This document shows, piece after piece, positions 1 to 9,112 of a stretch of 15,506 nucleotides of DNA. Made by a program: the position numbers and the translations under genes. Numbering within the stretch: the first letter of the stretch is position 1; every line of letters begins with the position of its first letter. The stretch comes from Hellea sp042093735 (GTDB taxonomy: Bacteria; Pseudomonadota; Alphaproteobacteria; Caulobacterales; Maricaulaceae), in the NCBI GenBank assembly GCA_042093735.1, contig JBELEM010000038.1, positions 1-15,506 of the forward strand, given 5' to 3'. The notes beneath the pieces are model-generated. The model did not search any database. It saw only the letters and a list, made by a program, of their open reading frames with translations, and had not been told where the DNA came from.

Positions 1-42
1 ATTGATTGCATTTCCAATCATATCCTCAAGTAGTTCATACAT
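1..42 (-). CDS. 5' end of an unidentified gene leaving the left edge
   Basis: A minus-strand ATG at 40-42 opens a frame with no stop up to the window edge (14 codons, beginning MYELLEDMIGNAIN). A good ribosome binding site, GGAG, lies 8 bases before the ATG, which is what supports a real start. The orientation matches the CoA-transferase gene ending at 256, so this may be a further gene of the same catabolic set, although a 213-base gap separates them. Too little protein is visible to name a family. Confidence 0.5.
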   Translation of the reverse strand, partial: MYELLEDMIGNAIN

Positions 43-71
43 GCTTAATTCTCCATGTTTACAACATATCG

Positions 72-81
72 TGGTATACTA
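72..81. promoter_or_regulatory. possible weak GntR-type operator (TGGTATACTA)
   Basis: This 10-mer fits the pattern TNGTATACNA shared with the palindrome at 9122-9131. It lies about 30 bases upstream of the ATG at 42, a sensible place for control of the left-edge gene. The hexamer GTATAC is expected several times by chance in AT-rich DNA of this length, so the match alone is weak. The rest of the gap 43-255 holds only a perfect TTGACA on the minus strand (188-193) without a convincing -10 box and a short inverted repeat at 145-158. No terminator for the CoA-transferase gene was recognised. Confidence 0.2.
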
Positions 82-255
82 AGGGTTCAACGAGATTTGA
101 CTGGAAGTTCCTTTCAGATCTAACTTAGCATTCTTTTAGATATAAGAGTTAAAACTCTGATAATAAATTTGGCCTATAAAAATACTTTGTCAAGTAACTT
201 AGCTGAACCATTATTTTTGCGTTTAATTAGTAAGTTATAGTCTGGAGTAAATAAT

Positions 256-1461
256 TTAAACTATATTACTCTTTCTAAGTTTTTCTATTTGTTCGGAGGT
301 CAGGTCAAGAAGTTCCGTTAAAACCTCTTCTGTGTGAGAACCAAGTTTTTCTGGGCCAGTCCAACGGACTTCTCCTTGAGTTTTTGACATTTTTGGGAAA
401 ACATTTTGCATCTTTATGGACCCAAATCTTTCACTTGGTAAATCGATTAAGGATTGGCGTGCTTTAAAATGAGGGTCTTCAATCATCTCTTTAGCTCTAT
501 AAACTTTACCAACAGGAACTGCATTTCTAATCATTATTTCTTCTATTTCGCTTATTGTTTTATCATTAGCCCATTTTTGAATAATATCGTCCAACTCTAA
601 TTGATGGGTACCACGCGCGGTGTGAGTGGCGTATCGGGGATTGTCTGCAAGAGATGGCATATCCATGGCTTTTGACAAACGAGCAAAGATAGTGTCCTGG
701 TTTGCCGCTATAATGACCATGCCATCTTTGCCATCATAAATATTTGAAGGCGCAATTGCAGGCAGATACGAGCCTGACCGTTCACGCGTGAACCCCTCAA
801 TAGTATGCTCTGGCACTAGACTTTCCATAACTGTAAGCACGGATTCGTATATGCTCGCGTCAATAACCTGTCCTTCTCCGGTTTTCTCTCTATGGTGCAA
901 AGCAGCCAAAGCACCAACTGTGGCGTAAGTAGCAGCAAGCGTATCACCTAAGGATATACCCGCACGACTAGGTTTACGATCAGGGTCACCCATAAGATAG
1001 CGTACACCACCCATTGCCTCTCCGACTGAGGCATAGCCGGGACGTTTTGAATATGGACCCGTTTGACCATAGCCCGAAACCCGGATCATTATGATTCTGG
1101 GGTTTATAACTTTAAGGTCTTCATAACTTAAGCCCCATTTTTCCATGGTGCCGGGTCTAAAGTTTTCTAATATAAAATCAGCTTCTTTTACAAGTTTCTT
1201 GATAATATCTTGACCGTCTTTTTCACGTAAATTTGCAGTTATACAGCGTTTATTACGTGCGCATACTTTCCACCAAAGAGGATACCCTTCTCGTCCCCAG
1301 GTTCTCATGGGGTCTCCCTTTCCGGGGGGTTCAACTTTAATAACGTCTGCGCCCATATCTGCAAATAACTGACCGCAAAATGGACCAGCTATAAGTTGCC
1401 CCATTTCAATTACCCTAATGTCGGTTAATGGACCTTGTCGTTCAGATGTTTGTCTAGACAT
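256..1461 (-). CDS. CaiB/BaiF family (type III) CoA-transferase
   Basis: Family III CoA-transferases move CoA from an acyl-CoA donor to a carboxylic acid in the cytoplasm. The 401-aa length is normal for the family. The N-terminal half carries the Rossmann-like core (IRVIEMGQLIAGPFCGQLFADMGADVIKVE region, residues 15-44) and the ENFRPG segment (99-104). Asp173 in GISLGDTLAA sits where the family has its catalytic aspartate that forms the acyl anhydride. The ATG is one base after the hyuB stop and has AGAGGTG about 10 bases upstream, so it is co-translated as the last clear gene of the operon. Next to an HMG-CoA-lyase-like gene, the likely job is activation of a dicarboxylic or branched hydroxy acid for cleavage. 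Substrate specificity within this family cannot be read from sequence. Confidence 0.92.
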   Translation of the reverse strand: MSRQTSERQGPLTDIRVIEMGQLIAGPFCGQLFADMGADVIKVEPPGKGDPMRTWGREGYPLWWKVCARNKRCITANLREKDGQDIIKKLVKEADFILENFRPGTMEKWGLSYEDLKVINPRIIMIRVSGYGQTGPYSKRPGYASVGEAMGGVRYLMGDPDRKPSRAGISLGDTLAATYATVGALAALHHREKTGEGQVIDASIYESVLTVMESLVPEHTIEGFTRERSGSYLPAIAPSNIYDGKDGMVIIAANQDTIFARLSKAMDMPSLADNPRYATHTARGTHQLELDDIIQKWANDKTISEIEEIMIRNAVPVGKVYRAKEMIEDPHFKARQSLIDLPSERFGSIKMQNVFPKMSKTQGEVRWTGPEKLGSHTEEVLTELLDLTSEQIEKLRKSNIV

Positions 1462-1462
1462 A

Positions 1463-3367
1463 TTAGGTCACTGCACCTCTAGTTCTACTAGAGCCCTTTT
1501 TGTGACCTTTCTTTTTCCATACGGGTTGTAAAGGTGCTGGGAGGCCAGTTTCTTTGAGACAATTTTTACGTAATGTTTCTATATCTGGACCATAATCGAA
1601 GATTTTAATCTTCCCTCGTGCTTTTGACATTTCTTTACGAAGCGATTTGGTCTCTTTGACATTGACCTTTCCACTACTAGACAGAACTACGCCATAGTCT
1701 CTAGCCCCTTTCCTGGAAATTAAGCCTTGTTTAAGCTCTTTTGACAATAGAACAGGATCGCGGGTTAAGGGGTCGCCCCAACCTCCTCCGCCCCATGTTA
1801 CATAATGCAAGAGATCTCCTGCTTCCACATCAATACGATCTACCTTTGCGCCTAATACCACTTTTTTCCCATTAGCTTTTTCAAGTTTCTTGAATGACCT
1901 TTCTGCTGGTAAGCCCCCATTAACTCCCCATGGAGGAATGAACCAACGGTCATCGTGAATAGAAATCTGACCATCTTGGGTAAATCTATAAACCATATTA
2001 ATGCCATTACCCCCTCGGAAATGACCTGCTCCTCCAGAGTCTATTTGAGACTCATATGTTTCAATTACCATTGGAAAATAACGCTCTAAGAACTCATTCG
2101 GAACATTGGTAAAACCAGGCCATAAAGAGTGACCATCAGGACCATCTCCAAAAGGTTTACCTGGTATTCCCCCAAATCCGATTTGAAAAAGTTGAAACCA
2201 ATCATCGTTTTCATCAAAACCAGAGAACATTAAATGCGGACTAGAAGAAAATCCCGCTGCACACATGAAATCAGGAGTTTTTTGGCCTAAAAGAGCACCG
2301 AGAATATCAAAAATACGACCCAAGGCATGAGTTCTACAGGATAATGCAGCTGGGTAGTTAGGTTTTAATAATGAACCCTGAGGAATTTTAACTTCTACAA
2401 GATCATAAAAACCGTCATTAAAAAGTACTTGTGGGTCAAAAACCATGATCATGTAAATACCAAAGAACATTTTAAACATATTTTCATTTAGAAAGAAATT
2501 AATAGAGTATTCTGATTGGGGGTCTGTACCATCAAAATCCAGGTAGACCTTTTCACCTTTTCTGTGCATAGTGCATTTGATTTTGAATGGCCCATTGCCA
2601 TTACCATCATCACAAATGTAATCCTCAAAGCTAACCGGCTTCTCTCCTATTGACGTCATTATAAGATGTTTCATCGCACGATGATTGCGAGCTAATAATT
2701 CATCAAGTGCCGAATTGTAAATATCATCACCGAAGCGCTCGCAAATTTCTTCAACCCTTAAGGCTGCTACTTTGCAAGCGGCTACAATTGCATGGAGATC
2801 AGCTTTATACCATTCTGGCATGCGACTTTGGTGCATAGCAATTTTAAGGATATCTTCTTGAAACTCCCCTTTTCGATATAATTTAACAGGAGGCATTCTT
2901 AAGCCTTCCTCAAATATTGATTGTGCATCATTGGGGAGAGATCCGGGAACTTTTCCTCCGATGTCAGTCATATGACCAAACATGGCAGCCCATGAGATAA
3001 TTCTTCCCTTTCGGTATATTGGCATAATAACGAGCTGATCATTGTTGTGGCTTATAGCTCCTTCGCATGAGTAAGGGTCGTTAAGTAATATTACATCACC
3101 TTCCTCTATATCTCCTTCATGCGTTTTCAAAAACCCGTCAATAAATGATCCAAATTGCCCAACAACCATTTTTCCATCTCGGTTTGCAATTAAAGGAAAT
3201 GCATCTCCTTGTTCACGAATCCCTGGGGACAAGGCTGTACGAAAAAGGGTAGCATCCATTTCAACGCGAGCGTTTCGAATTGCATTCTCTATTAGGTCTA
3301 AAGTAATAGGATCAACGTTAGCTGAGCGAAGTTTCTTTTTATTGGTTTCAATGAGATTAGCCGCCAT
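1463..3367 (-). CDS. hyuB: hydantoinase B / oxoprolinase family subunit
   Basis: This is the partner subunit of HyuA in ATP-dependent amidohydrolases such as N-methylhydantoinase and 5-oxoprolinase, and is related to the alpha subunit of acetone carboxylase. Family marks are DPITLDLIENA (residues 19-29), NDPYSCEG (96-103), GHMTDIGGKVPGS (131-143), EEGLRMPPVKLYRKG (153-167), GGAGHFRGGNG and a C-terminal WGGGGWGDPLTRDP. His107, Asp110 and His132 form an H-x2-D plus H set, a likely metal site. The protein is 634 aa, somewhat long, with a basic C-terminal tail after about residue 585. The ATG has AGGAG eight bases upstream, and this site overlaps the hyuA stop codon, so translation is probably coupled. 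The enzyme class is clear. Whether it opens a ring or carboxylates a ketone is not. Confidence 0.9.
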   Translation of the reverse strand: MAANLIETNKKKLRSANVDPITLDLIENAIRNARVEMDATLFRTALSPGIREQGDAFPLIANRDGKMVVGQFGSFIDGFLKTHEGDIEEGDVILLNDPYSCEGAISHNNDQLVIMPIYRKGRIISWAAMFGHMTDIGGKVPGSLPNDAQSIFEEGLRMPPVKLYRKGEFQEDILKIAMHQSRMPEWYKADLHAIVAACKVAALRVEEICERFGDDIYNSALDELLARNHRAMKHLIMTSIGEKPVSFEDYICDDGNGNGPFKIKCTMHRKGEKVYLDFDGTDPQSEYSINFFLNENMFKMFFGIYMIMVFDPQVLFNDGFYDLVEVKIPQGSLLKPNYPAALSCRTHALGRIFDILGALLGQKTPDFMCAAGFSSSPHLMFSGFDENDDWFQLFQIGFGGIPGKPFGDGPDGHSLWPGFTNVPNEFLERYFPMVIETYESQIDSGGAGHFRGGNGINMVYRFTQDGQISIHDDRWFIPPWGVNGGLPAERSFKKLEKANGKKVVLGAKVDRIDVEAGDLLHYVTWGGGGWGDPLTRDPVLLSKELKQGLISRKGARDYGVVLSSSGKVNVKETKSLRKEMSKARGKIKIFDYGPDIETLRKNCLKETGLPAPLQPVWKKKGHKKGSSRTRGAVT

Positions 3368-3376
3368 TTTACTCTC

Positions 3377-5431
3377 CTATTTCTTGCTTGGGTTGATGAT
3401 AATATTACCGAATTTGTCAATTTTTGCTGAACAATCAGCGTGAACTAAGGCCGTTGAGTCCATCTCGATAATTATTGCGGGGCCTTTTATTTTGTCACCT
3501 GCACGTAATTTATCGCGGTCATAAACACCTGCTTTTTTCATTTTACCATTTATATATATCTCTGTTGTGCGCATCTTGGCTGCTTTTGGATTTCCGTCCC
3601 CCCGTTTAACTTTTTGAGCGGGTAATTCCAATGACTTACCAAGTGCCACGGCTCGAAGATTTACAATTTCATGTTCTGCGTCCATATTAAATGTAAACAT
3701 TCTTTTATGTTCAGCATCAAAAGCATCACAAAGTTTTCCAAGCCCTAAATTTGAAAAACCTTTTATATTTACTGTCATAGGTATTTCAAATGCCTGTCCA
3801 TGATAACGAACATCTGCTTGGAATGAGATGCTAATATCTTTCTTTTTTGTACCTTCAGCTAAAAGCTCAGCTGATACCTGTTCGCCCATTTCTTTAAGTA
3901 TATTGTTTATCTCATCTGAGTTAGTCTGAGACCTTTTTTTAGAGTGAGATCGAGAAAGCTCGGCTCTTGAACGCGTGGTGGCGTCGCCAACGGCGCATAA
4001 TACGCCTGGCGACCGTGGTACTATGACCGGCCAAGACCCCATAAGCTTAGCAACTGCGTTTGAGTGCAGTGATCCAGCCCCTCCGAAGCCCATTAAGGCA
4101 AAATCTCTGGGGTCGTAGCCTTGTTGCACAGATATCATTCTTAAAGCGCCAAACATGTTTTCGTTAACAATATCTATGATCCCCGCAGCAGCAGTGTATA
4201 CATCTAACCCTAACGCATCTGCTACCTTTTGAACTGCTTTTTTTGCTGCTTTACGGTCTAGTTCAAATGCTCCGCCTAGAAGTTCTTCTGGAAGGTAACC
4301 CAAGACAACATTAGCATCAGTTACTGTTGGTAAATCCCCTCCTTTTGAATAACAAGCTGGACCAGGCACTGCACCCGCACTTTCAGGTCCTACCCTGAGA
4401 GCCCCTGTTAGTTCTGGAACATGAGCAATTGAGCCTCCACCAGCACCTACTGTCTTAACATCCAAAGAGGAAGCTCTAACAGCCAGATCGCCAACAGAAG
4501 TATTACGCACTAGACGTGGCTCAAAATTTTCAATTAGTGCAACATCAGTTGAAGTTCCTCCAACATCAAGAGTTAATATGTTTTTGTACCCAGCTGACTT
4601 TGCTACCCATAAAGCCCCTGTAACTCCACCGGCCGGTCCAGACATAAGTAAATTAACAGGAGAGACCTGCGACTTTGCGGCACTCATTAAACCCCCATCT
4701 GAACGCAAAAGGCTCAATTGACCACTCATGCCCATTTTACGTAGTTCAGTTTCAAGATTCCTAACATAATTTCCAACAACTGGTCTTACTGCGGAGTTTG
4801 CAACGGTGGTTAGCGTTCTCTCGTATTCAAACATTTCGGGTAGTATTTCATGACTTATAGAAATTGATAAATCAGGGAATATTTTTTTTGCAATTCGGGC
4901 AACCTGTTTTTCGTGTTTTCCATTTGTGTAAGAATTCATAAGACATATTGTTATGGCTTCTGGGTTTTGTTTTTTTAATTTTTTAAGTGCTTTTTCAACT
5001 TGATCTTTATCAACCTTGCGGATTTCTTTTCCGTGAGCACTCATTCGACCTGAAACTTCAATTGTATCCTCTAATGCTGCTAGTGGCTCTGGCTTAGGCC
5101 AGATAATCCATGCTGCAAGACCGCCAGGAACAAGAGATCTCGCAATTTGCATTATTTGACGATACCCTTTGGTTACAATCAATCCAACACGGGCTCCTTT
5201 ACCTTCAAGCATGGCATTGGTTGCGACAGTTGTTCCATGTAAAAAATAATCAATTTTATTGGGCTCTATTCCAGCGATGTTACAAATATCTTTTGTGCCA
5301 CCAACAACTGCGCGCGAAGGGTCGTCAGGAGTAGAAGGCACTTTAGTTTTATGAGAGGCTCCTGTTTTATCATCAAACAATAGGAGGTCCGTGAATGTTC
5401 CTCCAACATCAACACCTAATCTGTAACTCAT
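3377..5431 (-). CDS. hyuA: hydantoinase A / oxoprolinase family ATPase subunit
   Basis: HyuA has the ASKHA-type ATPase fold and phosphorylates the substrate carbonyl so that HyuB can act on it. Visible motifs are the phosphate-1 loop GVDVGGTFTD (residues 6-15), HGTTVATNAMLE (65-76), EYERTLTTVANSAV (202-215), SGPAGGV (264-270) and the phosphate-2 loop LTLDVGGTSTDVALI (287-300). Further on come GAGGGS, a DANVVLGYLPEELLGG segment, and a GFGGAGSLH stretch. The 684-aa length is usual for the family. The start has AGGATAGG upstream inside the 17-base gap after the lyase gene. All nucleotide-binding motifs look intact. Members include hydantoinases, 5-oxoprolinase, caprolactamase and ketone carboxylases, so the reaction is inferred only to class. 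Confidence 0.92.
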   Translation of the reverse strand: MSYRLGVDVGGTFTDLLLFDDKTGASHKTKVPSTPDDPSRAVVGGTKDICNIAGIEPNKIDYFLHGTTVATNAMLEGKGARVGLIVTKGYRQIMQIARSLVPGGLAAWIIWPKPEPLAALEDTIEVSGRMSAHGKEIRKVDKDQVEKALKKLKKQNPEAITICLMNSYTNGKHEKQVARIAKKIFPDLSISISHEILPEMFEYERTLTTVANSAVRPVVGNYVRNLETELRKMGMSGQLSLLRSDGGLMSAAKSQVSPVNLLMSGPAGGVTGALWVAKSAGYKNILTLDVGGTSTDVALIENFEPRLVRNTSVGDLAVRASSLDVKTVGAGGGSIAHVPELTGALRVGPESAGAVPGPACYSKGGDLPTVTDANVVLGYLPEELLGGAFELDRKAAKKAVQKVADALGLDVYTAAAGIIDIVNENMFGALRMISVQQGYDPRDFALMGFGGAGSLHSNAVAKLMGSWPVIVPRSPGVLCAVGDATTRSRAELSRSHSKKRSQTNSDEINNILKEMGEQVSAELLAEGTKKKDISISFQADVRYHGQAFEIPMTVNIKGFSNLGLGKLCDAFDAEHKRMFTFNMDAEHEIVNLRAVALGKSLELPAQKVKRGDGNPKAAKMRTTEIYINGKMKKAGVYDRDKLRAGDKIKGPAIIIEMDSTALVHADCSAKIDKFGNIIINPSKK

Positions 5432-5448
5432 AAACCTATCCTATATTA

Positions 5449-6369
5449 TTATATTGCTCGACTTAAATTTTCAGGAAAACTGCCTGCACGGCTTACCATG
5501 CCTGGTAATGTTTTACCCATTTTTTTACTCAACCATTGAGAGGTGCTAATTAACTTGTTTAAAGACAAACCAGTGTCAATTCCATTACGGCCGAGCATAT
5601 ATACAACATCCTCTGAAGGTACATTGCCTGTTGCAGATGGAGCAAAAGGACATCCTCCAATGCCACCAATGGAAACATCTATACTGTTAACCCCGCATTC
5701 AATTGCAGTATATACATTAGCTAACCCAGTATTTCTAGTATTATGAAAGTGTGCACGAAGCGGCATAGTTGGCAATTCACTTTTTAGCTGTGAAAAAAGT
5801 TCTTTAACTTTCCAAGGATCTCCAACACCTATAGTATCAGCAATTGAAATTTCATCAGGGTTAGAAAAAGCAATTTGTTGAGCCATCTCAACAACAGTAC
5901 CTATCTCAACCTCTCCTTCAAATGGGCAGCCAAAAGAAGCGGCTATCGTTACATTTACCTTACGTCCTTCAGACTTAATTTTCTTTACCATTGAGGAGGC
6001 CATCTTAATAGAACTATCCCGAGTTTGGTTTTGATTTTTTTTTGCGAATGTATCTGTTGCAACAACCACTAAGCCTATTTCATCTATTTTTGTCTTGAGC
6101 GCCCGATCTACGCCCCGTTCATTCATTGCAAGACCTATATATGTCAAATTATCTTTTTCTGGAAGATTATTGATAACAGCTTCAGCGTCTGCCATCTGGG
6201 GAACATATTTTGGGTGTACAAAACTTGCAACCTCTAAGCGTTTTACGCCTGTTTCTATCGATCTATTAATGAGATCTATTTTGTCCTCAGTCGTAAAAAT
6301 TACAGATTCATTTTGCAGGCCATCTCGGGCGGTTACGTCAACAATTTCAATATTATGTGTTTTAATCAT
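5449..6369 (-). CDS. HMG-CoA lyase family enzyme
   Basis: Members cleave 3-hydroxy-acyl-CoA esters by a retro-aldol step, classically HMG-CoA to acetyl-CoA and acetoacetate. With the ATG at 6369 the protein is 306 aa. It keeps Arg15-Asp16 in TARDGLQNE, the HxH metal pair His207/His209 in AHFHNT, Asp178 in IADTIGVG and the active-site Cys240 in GGIGGCPFAPSATGN, so it should be active. A TTG start at 6408 would add 13 residues, but that extension is encoded by a perfect hairpin and has no counterpart in typical family N-termini, so the ATG is preferred. Neither start has a clear ribosome binding site. The gene ends in tandem TAA codons 17 bases before hyuA. The adjacent CoA-transferase may supply its CoA ester. 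The true substrate could be HMG-CoA, citramalyl-CoA or a larger analogue. Confidence 0.9.
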   Translation of the reverse strand: MIKTHNIEIVDVTARDGLQNESVIFTTEDKIDLINRSIETGVKRLEVASFVHPKYVPQMADAEAVINNLPEKDNLTYIGLAMNERGVDRALKTKIDEIGLVVVATDTFAKKNQNQTRDSSIKMASSMVKKIKSEGRKVNVTIAASFGCPFEGEVEIGTVVEMAQQIAFSNPDEISIADTIGVGDPWKVKELFSQLKSELPTMPLRAHFHNTRNTGLANVYTAIECGVNSIDVSIGGIGGCPFAPSATGNVPSEDVVYMLGRNGIDTGLSLNKLISTSQWLSKKMGKTLPGMVSRAGSFPENLSRAI

Positions 6370-6379
6370 CAAAGAAGTT

Positions 6380-6403
6380 TGTTGAGAGCGATAGCTCTCA
6401 ACA
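6380..6403. repeat. perfect 10-bp hairpin between receptor and lyase genes
   Basis: Arms TGTTGAGAGC (6380-6389) and GCTCTCAACA (6394-6403) pair perfectly around a 4-base loop. It begins 19 bases after the receptor stop and ends 10 bases before the lyase ATG, where a ribosome binding site would normally be. On the minus strand it is followed by AACTTCTTTG, not a strong T-run, so it is a poor intrinsic terminator. It could be an mRNA-stability or processing element that sets the receptor-to-enzyme ratio, a partial attenuator, or a translational control element. Confidence 0.75.
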
Positions 6404-6422
6404 CCCAATACAATAATTCAAT

Positions 6423-9023
6423 TTAAAAATTATATGCTACTTCGACACCAAAGCGTTGTTGTGCTCCTGGTGCTAGAAAAGACCCCCCAAACTCTGGAGC
6501 AGGAATAACTTCTTCAAGAATATTTTCATTTGTTAAATTTTGTGCGAAAGCTGTTATTGACCAAGTATCGGTTTTCAAACCTGCTCGCATGTCAAGTGTC
6601 AGATAACTATCTCTCTGAGAATTAACGAAGTTACCTGTACCCAGAAAACCTGCACCAGGACCAAAACCTGCTGCTGGATTTCCTATTTCAAATAACGGAT
6701 TAAATATAGTTGCTCTGTCACCACCTTGTACAGTATGAAACCAAGTCGGTCCGATGATTTGTGCATCAGCTCTCACTAAGAAATTTATTCCATCCGTAAT
6801 CGGGTAACTAAAGTCTCCACCGAAATTGAGCGTGTAGTCGGGTGTGTAGGGTGACTTATTTCCTATTGTGTCTGTACGAGAGCTATTAGCTTTTATTTCA
6901 CTATCGGTTACATTAGCTCCAAAATATAGGTTTAAATTATCTGTTGCAGATAACTCCGCTCCAAACTCAGCACCCATAATCTCAACTTCGTCTATATTAG
7001 ACACTACTCGTAAAAGCCCAAATCCACCCACAAAGAATTCAAAGAATTGCATGTCTGTGACATCAGTATAATAACCTGCAGCTGTCATTTTAAGTCGACC
7101 ATCTATAGCCGAGGTCTTAAACCCTGCTTCGAAAGAGCTTGATTTTTCTTTTTTATAGTTGTCTGAAATAACAGGTAGTGCACTTCCTACTTGGGCAGCG
7201 AAGTTAGTGCCAGATACGGAAGAAATCAAACCGTTATTAAATATATTAACAGTCGCGGCACTCCCAGAGTTATTAAAACCTCCTGCTTTAAAGCCAACCC
7301 CCCAACTACTATAAACTGTAGTATTGTCAGCAGCATCCCATGTAAGTGAAAATTTCGGCTGTAATTGTTTAAAGGTTTCCTCTTTGTCTGGAATAATACC
7401 AGCGGGGTTCACCAATGGAGAAAGTCCAGCATTGAGTGGATCATCTGTTGCGGGGTTAAAGTCAAGATCAATAAAACTCTGCCGCGCCCCTGTAGGCACA
7501 AGACTGGAAACCTCGCGTTTCTCAACATCATATCTTAAGGCTACAGATGCCTCAAGTGTATCTGACATTGCGTAATCAGCTGAACCAAACACTGCATAGA
7601 CAGAACTATCAAAGTCATCGTATGCGAGTGCAACAGTTCGGTTATCACCATTTAATTGGTAAAGACCTCTATTTACAGCACCGCCGCCATCTCGATTTGT
7701 TGAAACGCCCACCTGTCTATCAATATCTAACAAATAGCCACCAACCATCCAACTTAATGGACCGTTAGTATTTGATGCTAGGCGCAATTCAGCACTAATG
7801 TCAGATTGATTGCGAAGCTGCTCTTGTATTCCATCACATGTGGAAGGAGTGTATGCCCCTAGAAAAGAACCGTTTGGCGCAAAAATTACACCAACTGGTA
7901 TCTCACCAAAAAAAGTTGGTGATGGAAGTGGGAAACCCGCCAGATCAGTTACACTTTGTTGGCATACCGAGTCTGCATTGAAAAAACCGAATGCGGCTGA
8001 TGTTCCGTCTGCGACAAGGTTATTTTCTATATCACTATACAGTGCCCAACCTGTAAGCGTGGAGCCATCCATTTCATAATCAAACTTTGCCGAAAGCTCT
8101 ACTGCAGTTTGATCGTTATCAGATGTGACGTTAGGTTGGAAAACAAAAGGATGCTCGTTTACGTCAAGGTTTGCGGCTGTGACGGTCGTAATGTCTGCAA
8201 AGGTCGGTAGATGAAAATTCGCATTAAAAACGATTGAGTTAGCGTCTATTTCACCGTATCTTCCCTTAACGTCTACAGTAAGCTGATCGTTAGGACTGTA
8301 TACAAGTCGACCATTGAGATTATAACTTTCAGATGCATCTATAGTAGAAGAGTCTCCTAAATAGCTATTGCGGTAATATCCGTCCGATGTACGATAATCA
8401 CCTGAGATTCTGTAGGACATGTTATCCGATAAAGGACCTGAAATGCTTCCTTTGATTAGCGTTGTATCATCTTCTGCATAACTTGCAGTAAAACTTCCAG
8501 AATTTTCATTTCCCGGTGTTTCTGTTGTTACAATGATTGCGCCAGCAGCAGCATTTCTTCCATAAATAGCACCCTGAGGGCCTTTAAAAACTTCAATTTG
8601 TTGTAGATCTGTATATTCACGATTGAATGCTGCAGGGTTGGTATATAAAACGCCATCAATAATGAAAGCGAAGCTGTTTTCAGCATCTCTTGCTCCATTA
8701 ATTCCACGTATATTTACCTGAGTATCTCCTGCTTCTGCCGCGTTTACTAAAGTGACTCCTGGAGTTAGGCCGATAAAATCTTCAACTCTTTCTACGCCAG
8801 CTTTTTCAAGGGTTGCCCCTGTTAAAGCGGTCACAGATCCCGGTACGTCAAGAATATTTTCAGCTTTACGGCGAGCCGTAACTATTATTTCATCCTCAAA
8901 GCTTGCTTCGTTCGATTGTGCATTCGCGGGGGCTGTAGATAAGACCATCGACAAGGCGGCAGTAGACATCGCTATAATTTTGAATGATTTTGTTTGTTTG
9001 TTAGCTAATTTATGTCCAGCCAT
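6423..9023 (-). CDS. TonB-dependent outer-membrane receptor
   Basis: This is an outer-membrane beta-barrel that imports a ligand using TonB/ExbBD energy. It has a signal peptide with a likely cut after APANA (residue 35) and a TonB-box-like EDEIIVTA at 43-50. A plug domain from about 55 to 165 includes LDVPGSVTALTG, VNIRGING and IEVFKGPQGAIYGRNAAAGA. A long barrel follows and ends in the usual aromatic residue (VEVAYNF). The length of 866 aa is normal. The ATG has GGGAG six bases upstream. It stands first in the operon with the HyuAB, lyase and CoA-transferase genes, so it probably imports the compound they degrade. The subtype (EIIVTARR, no N-terminal signalling domain) is common in alpha- and gammaproteobacteria using carbohydrates, aromatics or other organics, and does not reveal the ligand. 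Confidence 0.95.
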   Translation of the reverse strand: MAGHKLANKQTKSFKIIAMSTAALSMVLSTAPANAQSNEASFEDEIIVTARRKAENILDVPGSVTALTGATLEKAGVERVEDFIGLTPGVTLVNAAEAGDTQVNIRGINGARDAENSFAFIIDGVLYTNPAAFNREYTDLQQIEVFKGPQGAIYGRNAAAGAIIVTTETPGNENSGSFTASYAEDDTTLIKGSISGPLSDNMSYRISGDYRTSDGYYRNSYLGDSSTIDASESYNLNGRLVYSPNDQLTVDVKGRYGEIDANSIVFNANFHLPTFADITTVTAANLDVNEHPFVFQPNVTSDNDQTAVELSAKFDYEMDGSTLTGWALYSDIENNLVADGTSAAFGFFNADSVCQQSVTDLAGFPLPSPTFFGEIPVGVIFAPNGSFLGAYTPSTCDGIQEQLRNQSDISAELRLASNTNGPLSWMVGGYLLDIDRQVGVSTNRDGGGAVNRGLYQLNGDNRTVALAYDDFDSSVYAVFGSADYAMSDTLEASVALRYDVEKREVSSLVPTGARQSFIDLDFNPATDDPLNAGLSPLVNPAGIIPDKEETFKQLQPKFSLTWDAADNTTVYSSWGVGFKAGGFNNSGSAATVNIFNNGLISSVSGTNFAAQVGSALPVISDNYKKEKSSSFEAGFKTSAIDGRLKMTAAGYYTDVTDMQFFEFFVGGFGLLRVVSNIDEVEIMGAEFGAELSATDNLNLYFGANVTDSEIKANSSRTDTIGNKSPYTPDYTLNFGGDFSYPITDGINFLVRADAQIIGPTWFHTVQGGDRATIFNPLFEIGNPAAGFGPGAGFLGTGNFVNSQRDSYLTLDMRAGLKTDTWSITAFAQNLTNENILEEVIPAPEFGGSFLAPGAQQRFGVEVAYNF

Positions 9024-9112
9024 ATTTTTCTCCCAATTTCATCTCTCTGCGGATGAATTTTTAAATAATTTGGATAGATTAAGAAGTATCCATGTTTTCT
9101 AGTAGTGATTTA

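Noticed and set aside
6370..6408. TTG start adding 13 residues to the HMG-CoA-lyase-like protein
   Set aside because: The extension is encoded by a perfect hairpin, has no ribosome binding site and does not resemble family N-termini; the ATG at 6369 fits better.
7810..8079. Plus-strand open frames inside the receptor gene, such as this 89-codon one
   Set aside because: Antisense shadows of a strong coding region; no start signals or domains.
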